Source: DATBRV01 sp036560145
Lineage (GTDB): Bacteria; Myxococcota_A; UBA9160; SMWR01
DNA length: 64,000 nt
Assembly: GCA_036560145.1 (NCBI GenBank)
Contig: DATBRV010000141.1
Coordinates: 31,144-95,143 of the forward strand
Direction: 5' to 3'
Made by a program: the position numbers and the translations under genes. The notes under the pieces are model-generated. The model did not search any database. It saw nothing but the letters and a program-made list of their open reading frames with translations, and had not been told where the DNA came from. Every line of letters begins with the position of its first letter. Position 1 is the first letter of the stretch. This document shows positions 16,543 through 25,127 of this stretch, in pieces.

Positions 16543-16956
16543 TCAGCCGGGAAGGGTCAGCGTGACCGCCGCCGTGACGTGGTTGCCCCAGGCGTTCTTG
16601 CCCACCACCTCGACCACCACGTCATGTTCGTCTTTCGCCTGCACCTTGCCCGTCATTACCATCACGTCGCCGGGCAGGTTCGGCGCGCCGAGCTTGAGTG
16701 AGAGCTTGCGGATCCTCGCGTCGGGTCCCGCCCAGTCCGTGACGAAGCGCGAGACCCAGCCTTCGGTGGTCAGGATGTTCATGAAGACGTCCTGCATCCC
16801 CGCCGCTTGCGCCGCCGCCTTGTCGTGGTGCACGCGGGTGAAGTCGCGCGAGGCGACGGCGCCCGCGACGATCAGGCTGCTGGTGAGCGGCACGCGCAGC
16901 TCGGGCAGCGGATCGCCGACCTGGATCTTCGCGAGCGAGGGCGAGCTCGAGGTCAT
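16543..16956 (-). CDS. chsH1: Steroid enoyl-CoA hydratase subunit ChsH1 (MaoC-like)
   Basis: A 137-residue MaoC/hotdog protein. The hydratase motif is ASRDFTRVHHDKAAA (about residues 33-47), with Asp and His expected to be catalytic, followed by FMNILTTEGWVSRFVTDWAGP, of which NIL and TDWAGP agree with mycobacterial ChsH1 (Rv3541c). ChsH1 pairs with ChsH2 as an alpha2-beta2 hydratase that adds water across the C17-C20 double bond of the pregnadiene CoA ester. Its ATG overlaps the stop of the chsE1 gene (ATGA), so the two are translationally coupled; ltp2 follows 26 bp later. The longer ORF extending upstream is a shadow. Confidence 0.9.
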   Translation of the reverse strand: MTSSSPSLAKIQVGDPLPELRVPLTSSLIVAGAVASRDFTRVHHDKAAAQAAGMQDVFMNILTTEGWVSRFVTDWAGPDARIRKLSLKLGAPNLPGDVMVMTGKVQAKDEHDVVVEVVGKNAWGNHVTAAVTLTLPG

Positions 16957-18080
16957 CGCAGCTCCTGCGGCCCGGAGCGGGCCAGATCGCGGCCGAGGCG
17001 CACCAGCTGCGGCGAGGCGCCGCCATGCTCGAGCTCGAGCGCCTTCGACCACAGGAAGTGCCGGTGCACGGGGTAATCGAGATCGACGCCCATGCCGCCG
17101 TGCAGATGCTGGGTCGCCGTCGCGATCCGCGCGCCCGCGTCGGCCGCCCAGAATTTTGCAACCAGCGCCTCGCGGTGCGCGTCCTCGCCGCTGGCGAGCT
17201 TCCAGGCCGCGCGCCAGGTGGTCCAGCGCAGCGCCTCGAGGTCGATCCAGGCGTCGGCGCAGCGGTGCTGCACGGCGGTGAAGGAGCCGATCGGCGCGCC
17301 GAACTGCACGCGCTGCTTCACATAGCTCGCGGTGATCTCGAGCGCCCGCTCGGAGACGCCCACCTGGAGGGCGGCGATCGCGACCAGGGCCACGTCGTCC
17401 AGCCAGCGCAGCAGCTCGCCGGCGTCGAAGCCCTCGCCGCCGAGCACGTCCTGAGCCGCCGCGGACGCCAAAGACAGGTTGAAGCTCGGACGGCGTCCCG
17501 ACCCCAGCCGCCTCTCGATCCGGACGCCCGGCGCGTGCGGATCGACCAGGAAGACGCGCGGGCCGGCGTCGGTGGCGGCCGGCACCAGCACCAGCTGCGC
17601 GGCGTCCGCCACCGGGACGTCGAGCTTCTCGCCGTCGAGCCGGAAGCCAGCGCCCTCGCGGCGTGCGCGCGTGGCGGGCGCGGCCGGATCGGCCGAGCCC
17701 GCGTCGACGAGCGCCGCGCTCAGGATCGCCTCGCCGCGCGCGAGCGCGGGAAGCCAGCGCTCGCGCTGCGCCGGCGTGCCGGCGCGCGCGAGCGGGAGCC
17801 CGGCGAGCGCGAGCGTCAGCGTCGGGACCGGCGCCACCGCGCGCCCGGTCTCCTGGAGCAGCGCGCACAGCTCGAGCAGCGTGAGCCCCATGCCGCCCAG
17901 GGCCTCGGGCACCGCGATGCCGGTTAAATTTGCCGCCGCGAGCTGCGACCAGAGCGCGGGCGAGTACGCCGCGCCCTCCGCTTCCAGCGCCTTCAGCAGC
18001 TCGGGCGTCGTCTCGCGGGCCAGGATCTCGCGCGCGAGATCGCGGACCAGGACGTGCTCTTCGCCGAGGGTGAAATCCAT
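16953..18080 (-). CDS. chsE1: Acyl-CoA dehydrogenase subunit ChsE1 (FadE28-like)
   Basis: A 375-residue acyl-CoA dehydrogenase-fold protein. It is divergent in the N-terminal and middle domains, as FadE28 is, and keeps the C-terminal block QHLHGGMGVDLDYPVHRHF that matches FadE28 (Rv3544c). In mycobacteria FadE28 and FadE29 form an alpha2-beta2 dehydrogenase for 3-oxo-4-pregnene-20-carboxyl-CoA, in which FAD sites form only between unlike subunits. A RxQFGxPIGSFTAVQH segment is the FAD-contact helix. Two patches of rare A/T-rich codons occur, near 17151 (GTT GCA AAA) and 17923 (AAT TTA). It sits between chsH2 and chsH1, ten bases after chsH2. Confidence 0.88.
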   Translation of the reverse strand: MDFTLGEEHVLVRDLAREILARETTPELLKALEAEGAAYSPALWSQLAAANLTGIAVPEALGGMGLTLLELCALLQETGRAVAPVPTLTLALAGLPLARAGTPAQRERWLPALARGEAILSAALVDAGSADPAAPATRARREGAGFRLDGEKLDVPVADAAQLVLVPAATDAGPRVFLVDPHAPGVRIERRLGSGRRPSFNLSLASAAAQDVLGGEGFDAGELLRWLDDVALVAIAALQVGVSERALEITASYVKQRVQFGAPIGSFTAVQHRCADAWIDLEALRWTTWRAAWKLASGEDAHREALVAKFWAADAGARIATATQHLHGGMGVDLDYPVHRHFLWSKALELEHGGASPQLVRLGRDLARSGPQELR

Positions 18081-18090
18081 CAGTCCTCTT

Positions 18091-19053
18091 TCAGGCCGCG
18101 GGCCGGAAGAGCGGCAGCTTCAGATCTTCGTCCACGTTCTCGATCGAAAGCTTCACCTTCATCCCGATGTAGACGTCCTCGGGCTTGCAGCCGACCACGT
18201 TCGAGACGATCCGGGTGCCCTCCTCGAGATCGATCACCGCGATCGGCAGCGGGTAGTCGTAGCCGGGGATCGGCGGGTGTCGCATCACCACGTAGCTGTA
18301 CACGGTGCCGCGTCCCTTGGACGGGATCCCGCTCCAAACCGTCGACTGGCAGGCCGGGCACATCGGGCGCGGCGGGTGCCGCAGCGCGCCGCATTCGCTG
18401 CACTTCTGGATCAGCAACTCGCCGCGGTCGACGGCCTCCCACCACCAGCCGTTGTCGTGCGCGCGGGGGGCGCGCAGCCGCCGCGGCTTGGGCGGCGCCC
18501 CGCCCGCGGCGGCGACAGGCTGGGCCTGCTGCGCGGGCTTGAACTTCAGCACCCGGAAGCTGATCGAGCCGAGCGGCGCGTTTTCCTGGTCGCGGAAGTC
18601 CGTGCGCGTCTCGATGAAGTAGCCGGTGCCGAGGCCGGTTGCCTTCTCGTCCGAGATCGACGCGATCGTGGTGACGGCCGCGACGCGGTCGCCCGGGCGC
18701 AGGTAGCGGAGGTACTCCTGCTCGGTGTTGGTGGCGACCACGCCCGTGTAACCGTGTTCGGAGAGCAGCTTGTGCAGCTCCTGCTGCTTGTTCCTGGGGC
18801 CGGCGCTGGTGTCGGCCATCTCGAGGCCGCCCAGGATCCAGGCCTGGAGCATCACGGGCGGCGCCACGATGCCGCCGTGCACGGTCCGTTTGGCGGCCTC
18901 GGCGTCGAGGTAGGCGGGGTTGCGATCGCCCATCGCCTCGCACCAATGGCGGATCATCGCCTCGTTCACGGCGTCCTGCGCAATCTCGACGGGGCCCTGC
19001 ACGATCCCGACGTAGGCCGCGAGCTGCTTCTCGAGCTCTTCTTTTGCGCTCAT
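18091..19053 (-). CDS. chsH2: Steroid enoyl-CoA hydratase subunit ChsH2 with fused DUF35 domain
   Basis: A 320-residue two-domain protein. Residues 1-150 are a MaoC-like N-terminal half (AMIRHWCEAMGDRNPAYLD, GGIVAPPVMLQAW). Residues 190-315 are a DUF35 domain: a zinc rubredoxin-like knuckle with CSECG and CPACQ around 215-235, then an OB-fold (GTVYSYVVMRHPP). This is the arrangement of mycobacterial ChsH2 (Rv3542c). The N-terminal half joins ChsH1 in hydration; the DUF35 half binds Ltp2 and enables the aldolase step, handing the intermediate from one enzyme to the other. The gene is 14 bases after the chsE2 stop. Confidence 0.92.
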   Translation of the reverse strand: MSAKEELEKQLAAYVGIVQGPVEIAQDAVNEAMIRHWCEAMGDRNPAYLDAEAAKRTVHGGIVAPPVMLQAWILGGLEMADTSAGPRNKQQELHKLLSEHGYTGVVATNTEQEYLRYLRPGDRVAAVTTIASISDEKATGLGTGYFIETRTDFRDQENAPLGSISFRVLKFKPAQQAQPVAAAGGAPPKPRRLRAPRAHDNGWWWEAVDRGELLIQKCSECGALRHPPRPMCPACQSTVWSGIPSKGRGTVYSYVVMRHPPIPGYDYPLPIAVIDLEEGTRIVSNVVGCKPEDVYIGMKVKLSIENVDEDLKLPLFRPAA

Positions 19054-19067
19054 TCCAGCCTCACGAA

Positions 19068-20249
19068 CTAGCGCCTGGCCCGCGGCAGGCCCAGGCCGGC
19101 GACGGCGATGATGTCACGCTGCACCTCGTTCACACCGCCCCCGAAGGTCATGGTGGTGGCGCTGCGGTAGGCGTTCTCGAGGATGCCGCCGAAGAGGGCG
19201 CCCGGCTCGCCGAGCAGCGTGAGGCCGCCCGACTGCACGATCTCGAGCAGCAGCCGGTAGATCTCGATGCACGTCTCGGTGCCAAAGACCTTGACGCCCG
19301 ACGCCTCGGCCATGTTGGGCACGCCCGCCGTGATCGACCAGGCCGAGCGCCAGTTGAGCACCTTGAGCGCCTCGAGCTTGGCAAAGGCGCGCGCGAGGTT
19401 CATCTGCACCCAGGGCTGGTCGAGCATGCGGCCGCCCTCGGGCGAGGGCGTCTTCGCCGCCCAGTCCCAGACGGCGTCGAACATGGAATCGGCCGAGCCG
19501 GGCGCGGCCAGCGTGATGCGCTCGTGGTTGAGCTGCGAGGTGATCAGCGTCCAGCCCAGGTTCTCGGGCCCGACCCGATTGCTGACGGGGACACGCACGC
19601 CCGCGTAATAGGTGACGTTGGTGCGCTCGCCGCCGAGCGTGCGGATCGGCGTGAACGAGAAGCCCTTCGCGCTGGTCGGCACCAGGATGATCGAGATGCC
19701 CTTGTGCTTGGGCGCGTCGGGATCCGTGCGCGCGGCCAGCCAGATGTAGTCGGCGTCGTGGGCGTGGGTGGTGTAGCTCTTCTGCCCGTCGATCACGTAC
19801 TCGTCGCCGTCGCGCACGGCGCGCGTGCTGAGCGAGGCGAGATCGGTGCCCGCGCCGGGCTCCGTGTAGCCCACTCCAAATATGAGTTCGCCCTTCACGA
19901 TCCCCGGCAGCAGCTCCGCCTTCTGCTCCGGCGTTCCGAACTGCATCAGCGTCGGCCCGATCGTGTTGACGGCGATGATCGGGAGCGGCGCGCGCGCCCG
20001 GTAGGTCTCGTCCCAGAAGATGAACTGCTCGAGCGGCGTGCGGCCCTGGCCGCCGTACTCGCGGGGCCAGCCGATCCCCAGCCAGCCGTCCTTGCCCATC
20101 CGCCCGACCACCTCGCGGAAGACGGGGCCTCCCATCTCTTCCCACTCGGCATCGAGGGCCGCCCGCAGCTCGGGCGTGAAGAGGGCCCGGTAATAGGCGC
20201 GGATCTCCTGGCGGAGGCGCTGCTGCTCGGGCGTGAACTCGAGGTGCAT
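19068..20249 (-). CDS. chsE2: Acyl-CoA dehydrogenase subunit ChsE2 (FadE29-like), first gene of steroid operon
   Basis: A 393-residue acyl-CoA dehydrogenase. It matches FadE29 (Rv3543c) in several blocks: DGWLGIGWPREYGGQG, GYTEPGAGTDLASL, THAHDADYIWLAARTDP, KHKGISIILVPT and TFGGGVNEVQRDIIA near the C-terminus. With ChsE1 it should form the heteromeric dehydrogenase that introduces the C17(20) double bond. It is the promoter-proximal gene: a KstR-consensus palindrome lies 75 bp upstream and the divergent PEP-CTERM gene beyond that. ATG at 20249 has GAGG five bases upstream; the longer upstream ORF is not family-like. An A/T-rich codon patch (ATA TTT GGA) lies near 19876. Confidence 0.92.
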   Translation of the reverse strand: MHLEFTPEQQRLRQEIRAYYRALFTPELRAALDAEWEEMGGPVFREVVGRMGKDGWLGIGWPREYGGQGRTPLEQFIFWDETYRARAPLPIIAVNTIGPTLMQFGTPEQKAELLPGIVKGELIFGVGYTEPGAGTDLASLSTRAVRDGDEYVIDGQKSYTTHAHDADYIWLAARTDPDAPKHKGISIILVPTSAKGFSFTPIRTLGGERTNVTYYAGVRVPVSNRVGPENLGWTLITSQLNHERITLAAPGSADSMFDAVWDWAAKTPSPEGGRMLDQPWVQMNLARAFAKLEALKVLNWRSAWSITAGVPNMAEASGVKVFGTETCIEIYRLLLEIVQSGGLTLLGEPGALFGGILENAYRSATTMTFGGGVNEVQRDIIAVAGLGLPRARR

Positions 20250-20323
20250 CCGGGCCTCGGCGCCCGCACGGCGCGGGTCGCCGCCGGGGGGCGGCCCCGG
20301 GACCGGGGGGCGAGCGGGCAATG

Positions 20324-20337
20324 TAGAACATGTTCCA
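20324..20337. promoter_or_regulatory. KstR-like operator palindrome
   Basis: TAGAACATGTTCCA fits TnnAACnnGTTnnA, the 14-bp consensus for the TetR-family cholesterol repressor KstR, on both strands, with a perfect GAACATGTTC core. It lies 75 bp upstream of the chsE2 ATG and 120 bp from the divergent PEP-CTERM gene, in an otherwise very GC-rich region. If GC is near 70 percent, chance expectation is well under one such site in 64 kb. A repressor binding here would control the steroid operon. No TetR gene is in the window. A -10-like TACATT overlaps the site edge on the minus strand, without a good -35. Confidence 0.65.
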
Positions 20338-20456
20338 CGGGGGCGCACAGCCCGGCCAAGGCCGCCGGAGCGACACAGTTCTGCCACGCGGACCCGGCTG
20401 GTGGCCACTTCCTCGTGAAGCCCATCGACCCGGGGGGGGCAACGGGAAGGCCTCGG

Positions 20457-22748
20457 ATGCGACGCGCTTGCCTCGTCACCGCACTCTTGATGCTCGTCGC
20501 GGGTCCCGCTCCTGCACTCACGATTCACACCATCGGTGCGCCAGGCGCGCCCGGCGCCGACGGCGAGGCTGCGGTGGCGACCGCCGCGAGCTCAGACGCC
20601 GAGAATTACGCACTGGCGGAGGGGGGCGAAGGAGGCGCGAGCCCGAGCGACGGCATCGCAGCGGGAGACGGCGGATCGGCGCAGGCGAGTGCGCAAACGA
20701 CGGCCGTGGGTCCCACCCGCACGGACGCCATTGCGCTTGCGGGCGCGGGGGGGGCGGGTTCTGCTCTCACGGCCGGAGGCGCCGGTGGCGATTCGGTCGC
20801 GGACGCGATCGGCGAGAGCGGAGCGGGTGCTGCCTCGGTCTGGGGCACGGCCTGGGGGGGAGATGGCGTGGACGGCGGCGCAGGGGGGGCGGCTCGCTCG
20901 TCGGCGGACGGGCGCAATGCTGGCTCCGAGAAGGTCCAGGTTGTCGTCGAGAGCCGCGGGGGAAGAGGCGGCGCGGCGAACTTCGAGCACCCCGCGTCGA
21001 CCGGCGGCCGCGGGGGCGACGCGGAGCTCGGGCCTGTCTACGGCGCTTCGTCGGGAGGGGGAGAAGTCGCAGTCTTCGCCGAGGCCAACGGAGGCGAGGG
21101 TGGCTCGGGAATCCCCACTTCCGATCAGGCGGCGGGCGACGGGGCGTCCGTCCTGCTCGAGAACGCCGTCGACGGCGACACCAGCGGGAGCCTCTATCTC
21201 GCGCAGGTCGCGCGCGGAGGCCGGGCGGGAAGTTTCGGGGGCGGCGTGCATGGCGAGACGTCGAGCTCGCTCGAGGTCGACAAGTCGCTCCAGTCCCTCG
21301 AAATCACCTCGCTGGCGGACGGCGCCTTCGACGCCTCGAGCCGCGCGATCGCCGTCAACCACGGCGGCAGCGTCACGGTTCACGGGGAAGCGGTCGGAGG
21401 CGACGGACGCTTCGCGTATCAGGAGGTCGGTGAAGGCGGTGGAGGCGCGCGCTCGTACTCCTTCGCGCGATCCTTCGGAGATGGGCACGCGGTGGTCGTC
21501 GCGCCCACGAATCCCACCGGCCTGAACGCACATGGAGGCGCGGGACGCGACGCAACCTCGCTGACCAACGCGGGCGGAGGCGGCGGCTACGCCATCAGCG
21601 CGTCCGAGGGCTACGCGATCGGGGACAGCCCCGTCACCGTCGTGGACCGGGCGAAGGCGGGCGACGGCGGATTCGGGAATGGCGCGGCCGGCGAGCCGGG
21701 GGTCGGCGGCGGCGCCTTCTCGCTGGCGAACGCCGTCGGCGGAGTCGACCCGGGCGTCTCGCCGGTTCACGCTTCTTCCTGGGCGTCAGGCGGACAAGGC
21801 GGCAGGTTCGACGACTTCGTCGCAATCGGGCCCGGCGCCCGAGGCGGCGAGGCGAGGGCGGAATCGAACGCGGTCGGAACGGCGGAGGTCGGGTCGCTGG
21901 CGACTGCGATCGCCGGACTGCCTGGGGTCTCGTTCGACCCCGCCATCGTGACGCCGAGCGGCAGGGCCCAGGCCCGCGCGAGCGCACTCGGAGCCAGCGG
22001 CGAGGCGCGAGCCATCGCGAGCGCGTCGGACCTGATCGCCGATGCCTCCGCCTCGGTTCCTTCGAGCGCGAGGGTCGAGTCGCAAGCCGCCCTCGCCAAT
22101 TCGTTCTTCCGGAATCCGCTGCGAGACTTCGACGCATTTGCCGTCATCGCAGGGCGGCCGGATGCCACCGAAGTAGAGGCTGCCACCCAGGGGTCCGCGC
22201 AGGTCGCGGACGCGATCGCGACGGGCGCCTTCGAGATCGTGCTCGCGCTCGGACAGGTTGGCTTCACCCGAATGCAGGATGCCGAGGGAGCTCTCATGAC
22301 CCAGCGCGCGGCGCTCTCGTTGACTCCGTACGCTCGCGAGGCGGACGGACTCCAGCAGGTGACGGTCGGCTTCCTGAACCCGGAGTCTCTGGGCTCCGGC
22401 TTCGATTCGCTGCGCTTGCGGGCGAACCTCGGCCTCGAAACCGTGCTGGACGTCTCCTTCGACGAGCTGAACGATGCACTCGCCTACTTCGACGATCGTG
22501 TCCTCGACCTCGGCGACTCCCCGGATCCATGCTTCGAGTCCCCGGGTTTCGGACGCCGCGACTTCTGCTTCTTCACGCCGCTCGAGCTGATCTTCGAATG
22601 GACGGGATCCGAGGCGGGCGCGGGCTTCGGCGTCGACGTCATCGTGGGAGTCACCCCCGTGCCCGAGCCCTCGACCGCCCTGCTCTTCGCGATCGGCCTC
22701 GCGGTGATGGCCGCGCGCGCACGCCAGCGCCGGGGCGCCGCGATATGA
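20457..22748 (+). CDS. Large glycine-rich PEP-CTERM surface protein
   Basis: A 763-residue exported protein. The signal peptide ends near residue 20 (GPAPA-L). Residues 25-480 are Gly/Ala-rich with recurring GGxGG and AxAxAxA patterns typical of repetitive beta-helical adhesins. The last 30 residues are a PEP-CTERM sorting signal: VPEPST, a hydrophobic stretch, then the basic tail RARQRRG. Such proteins are cut and anchored by an exosortase during export, usually into biofilm matrix; no exosortase gene is in this window. It is transcribed divergently from the steroid operon. ATG at 20457 gives a clean signal peptide; the much longer ORF to 19044 is a shadow over the operon. Confidence 0.82.
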   Translation: MRRACLVTALLMLVAGPAPALTIHTIGAPGAPGADGEAAVATAASSDAENYALAEGGEGGASPSDGIAAGDGGSAQASAQTTAVGPTRTDAIALAGAGGAGSALTAGGAGGDSVADAIGESGAGAASVWGTAWGGDGVDGGAGGAARSSADGRNAGSEKVQVVVESRGGRGGAANFEHPASTGGRGGDAELGPVYGASSGGGEVAVFAEANGGEGGSGIPTSDQAAGDGASVLLENAVDGDTSGSLYLAQVARGGRAGSFGGGVHGETSSSLEVDKSLQSLEITSLADGAFDASSRAIAVNHGGSVTVHGEAVGGDGRFAYQEVGEGGGGARSYSFARSFGDGHAVVVAPTNPTGLNAHGGAGRDATSLTNAGGGGGYAISASEGYAIGDSPVTVVDRAKAGDGGFGNGAAGEPGVGGGAFSLANAVGGVDPGVSPVHASSWASGGQGGRFDDFVAIGPGARGGEARAESNAVGTAEVGSLATAIAGLPGVSFDPAIVTPSGRAQARASALGASGEARAIASASDLIADASASVPSSARVESQAALANSFFRNPLRDFDAFAVIAGRPDATEVEAATQGSAQVADAIATGAFEIVLALGQVGFTRMQDAEGALMTQRAALSLTPYAREADGLQQVTVGFLNPESLGSGFDSLRLRANLGLETVLDVSFDELNDALAYFDDRVLDLGDSPDPCFESPGFGRRDFCFFTPLELIFEWTGSEAGAGFGVDVIVGVTPVPEPSTALLFAIGLAVMAARARQRRGAAI

Positions 22749-22755
22749 TCGGGCG

Positions 22756-23745
22756 GTGAGCCGAGAGACAGGCGCTCCGCGCGCGCATCGCGAGCTGCAC
22801 CTGGGCGTCACGCCCTGGGTCTTCGAGGGCGAGGGGCTGGCGGGCGGGCTGCCCGAGCAGGCCGTGCTGGCGGAATCGCTCGGCTTCGATTCGCTGTTCC
22901 TCCCCGAGAGCCACTTCGCAGGCGCCGCTTCGATCCCGTCGCCGCTGCTGCTGCTGGCGGCGGCCGCCGCGCGCACCACGCGGCTGCGGCTCGGCACCAC
23001 CTCCTTCCTGCTGCCGGTGCGAAATCCCATCCACGTGGCCGAGGAGGTGGCGGTGCTCGACCGGCTCTCGCAGGGCCGCGTGATCCTCGGGATGGGACGC
23101 GGCTTCCGCGGCGCCCTCTTCACGGCCTTCGAGGTGCCGGCCAAAGAAAAGCGTGACCGCTTCGACGCGGCGCTCAACGTGATGCGGCGCGCCTGGGCCG
23201 GCGAGCCGGTGGCGTGGGAAGACGGGATCGGCGAAGGGACGGAGCCGACGCCCGTGCGTGTCTCCCCGCTGCCCGTGCAGGAGCCGCATCCTCCCTTGTG
23301 GGTGGCGGCCTTCGGGCCCAAGGCGGTGGAGCAGGCCGGCCGGCTCGGGCTCCCCTACCTCGCGTCGCCGATCGAATCGCTCGCGGCGTTGGAGGCGAAC
23401 TACGCGCGCCACCGCGAAGCGCTCGCCGGGGAGGCGGTCGCCGTGCCCGTGATGCGCACGCTCTTCGTCTCGCGCGACGCCGCGCGCGTGGAGCGAGCGC
23501 GCGCGGGGCTCGCGCAGCAGGCCGCCGCGCTCGCGAAGGCTCCCGCTCCGAGTCTGCGGCGCGCGGCGGCCGCGTCCCCCGACGACTGGGCGATCGTCGG
23601 AGGCCCGGACGAGGTGGCCGAAGGGGTGCATCGATACCGCGAGAAGCTCGGTGTCACCCACCTGATCGCCCGCGTCCAGATCCCCGGCCTCGCGCACGAG
23701 GAGATCGAAGCGTCGCTTCACGAGCTGGCGGCGCTTGCTTTCTGA
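22756..23745 (+). CDS. LLM-class flavin-dependent oxidoreductase
   Basis: A 329-residue luciferase-like TIM-barrel enzyme that uses FMN or F420. The N-terminal strand LHLGVTPWVF, the block LAESLGFDSLFLPES, RLRLGTTSFLLPVRNPIHVAEEVAVLDRLSQGR and GMGRGFR are the family landmarks. The chemistry cannot be set from sequence; oxidoreduction of aldehydes, hydroxy groups or cofactor F420 substrates are options. The start is GTG, seven bases after the PEP-CTERM stop. Its 3' end overlaps the convergent NUDIX gene by 28 bases. Confidence 0.88.
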   Translation: MSRETGAPRAHRELHLGVTPWVFEGEGLAGGLPEQAVLAESLGFDSLFLPESHFAGAASIPSPLLLLAAAAARTTRLRLGTTSFLLPVRNPIHVAEEVAVLDRLSQGRVILGMGRGFRGALFTAFEVPAKEKRDRFDAALNVMRRAWAGEPVAWEDGIGEGTEPTPVRVSPLPVQEPHPPLWVAAFGPKAVEQAGRLGLPYLASPIESLAALEANYARHREALAGEAVAVPVMRTLFVSRDAARVERARAGLAQQAAALAKAPAPSLRRAAAASPDDWAIVGGPDEVAEGVHRYREKLGVTHLIARVQIPGLAHEEIEASLHELAALAF

Positions 23746-24311
23746 GACGCCGGAATCGGCGCGATCTCGCTTGCGCGGCGCTCGAGGCGGAGCAGGCTCT
23801 CCTCGTCCACCCATTCGAAGAGCCGCTTGCGCTCGAACCAGCGCAGGTCCTTCGATTCCTCACTCGCGCGCAGCTCCTGTCCGGCATCAGCCACCAGCAG
23901 GAAGCGCACGTCGAGGTGCAGGTGCGCGGGCTCGCCGCCGTGCGCCGGGATCGGGTGCACGTCGAGATCGAGCGGCAGCGGGTCGCTCGTCTCCGGCAGG
24001 AAGCGGAAGCGGGCGAGGCCCGATTCCTCCTGCGCCTCGCGCAGCGCGACCTGCCGCGGGTCGCTCTCGCCGTCGGAGTGGCCGCCGAGCTGGAGCCAGC
24101 GGTCCAGCTTGCGGTGGTGGGTCAGCAACACGCGGCGGTGATCGGCGGAGAGGATCCAGGCCGATCCCGTGATGTGTCCCTCGGGGCAGGACCGAACCAA
24201 GCAGTCGGGGTGGCTACGCACGAAAGCGACCATCTGCTCCCCGACGGCCGCGTCCTCGGGGCGGCGGGCGACATGGCGCGCCAGGAGATCCAGCAGCAAC
24301 CGGCGGTGCAT
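23718..24311 (-). CDS. NUDIX hydrolase
   Basis: A 197-residue NUDIX hydrolase. The Nudix box GGHSDGESDPRQVALREAQEESGL (near residues 74-97) has REAQEESG intact; the first Glu of the classic box is shifted, as in the GGHxDGD branch of the family. It probably hydrolyses a nucleoside diphosphate linked to another moiety. An in-frame GTG at 24350 would add 13 residues; ATG at 24311 is chosen as the better start, though it has no strong ribosome site. Confidence 0.85.
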   Translation of the reverse strand: MHRRLLLDLLARHVARRPEDAAVGEQMVAFVRSHPDCLVRSCPEGHITGSAWILSADHRRVLLTHHRKLDRWLQLGGHSDGESDPRQVALREAQEESGLARFRFLPETSDPLPLDLDVHPIPAHGGEPAHLHLDVRFLLVADAGQELRASEESKDLRWFERKRLFEWVDEESLLRLERRASEIAPIPASQKASAASS

Positions 24312-24379
24312 GGGAGCGGGAGTCTGGCAGAGGGGAGCCGCGGCTGACACCCGGCGCGCTTTCCGGCCACTACCCGGAC

Positions 24380-25075
24380 GTGGCGGCGCGATGGCTTGGG
24401 TACCTGCTGGCTGGGGCGGCCGCGTGGATGGCCTTCCCGGGCGCCGCCACGGCTACCCACCTCGACGGGTCCGTGATCGATTTCGAGCAGGGGGATCCGA
24501 CGGGGGCCTTCGACTCCTTCTGCCGGCACCCTCTCCCGTGCTCCCCGAACTCGCCTCCCTTGACCACGATCGCGACGTCGACCTCTACCGGAAAGTACCT
24601 CGGCACCTTCGGCGAGGAGGTGGTGTCGTTCTTTGCTCTCGATGCCCTGGACATCAGCGCGCTCCGAACCGACCGCGCCTACCTCTCCTTCGACGTGATC
24701 TTGACCGGCGCATGGTTTGGCGGTGTGTTCGACCCCGAGGATCCGGACTTCACGAACTTTTTTGCGGTTGTCGCAAACGGGAAGACGCTGTTCGACTCGA
24801 AAGTGGACGGCACTTTCTACCCCGACTTCCGCCACTTCGACCTGATCTTCGACTTCACGCCCGTCTTTCCGGATTGCTGCACCGATGTCGCAATCGCCTT
24901 CTCAGCGAGGTTCGGCCCGGGCTACGACCAGCAACTCCTGCCCAAGCCGACCTGGGGCATCGACAACTTCGTGGTGAGCTCGACTCCCATCCCCGAGCCC
25001 GCGACCGGCGCCCTGGTCGGCCTCGGGCTGCTCCTGCTCGCGGTGCGCCAGCGCCGCCCGAATTCCCGCCTCTAG
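24380..25075 (+). CDS. PEP-CTERM protein
   Basis: A 231-residue exported protein with signal peptide (about residues 1-25, ending TATA-T) and a C-terminal PEP-CTERM signal: PIPEPATGALVG, a hydrophobic stretch and the basic tail RQRRP. The middle resembles the beta-sandwich domains seen in other PEP-CTERM proteins (GKYLGTFGEE..., FDVILTGAW...). Four cysteines could make two disulfides (CRHPLPC and CC). It starts with GTG. It is the second PEP-CTERM gene within 4 kb. Confidence 0.78.
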   Translation: MAARWLGYLLAGAAAWMAFPGAATATHLDGSVIDFEQGDPTGAFDSFCRHPLPCSPNSPPLTTIATSTSTGKYLGTFGEEVVSFFALDALDISALRTDRAYLSFDVILTGAWFGGVFDPEDPDFTNFFAVVANGKTLFDSKVDGTFYPDFRHFDLIFDFTPVFPDCCTDVAIAFSARFGPGYDQQLLPKPTWGIDNFVVSSTPIPEPATGALVGLGLLLLAVRQRRPNSRL

Positions 25076-25127
25076 CCAAGCCCACGCGCTTCCGAATAAG
25101 CTGGGTGCGGTTTCTCTGGGGGGGGAC

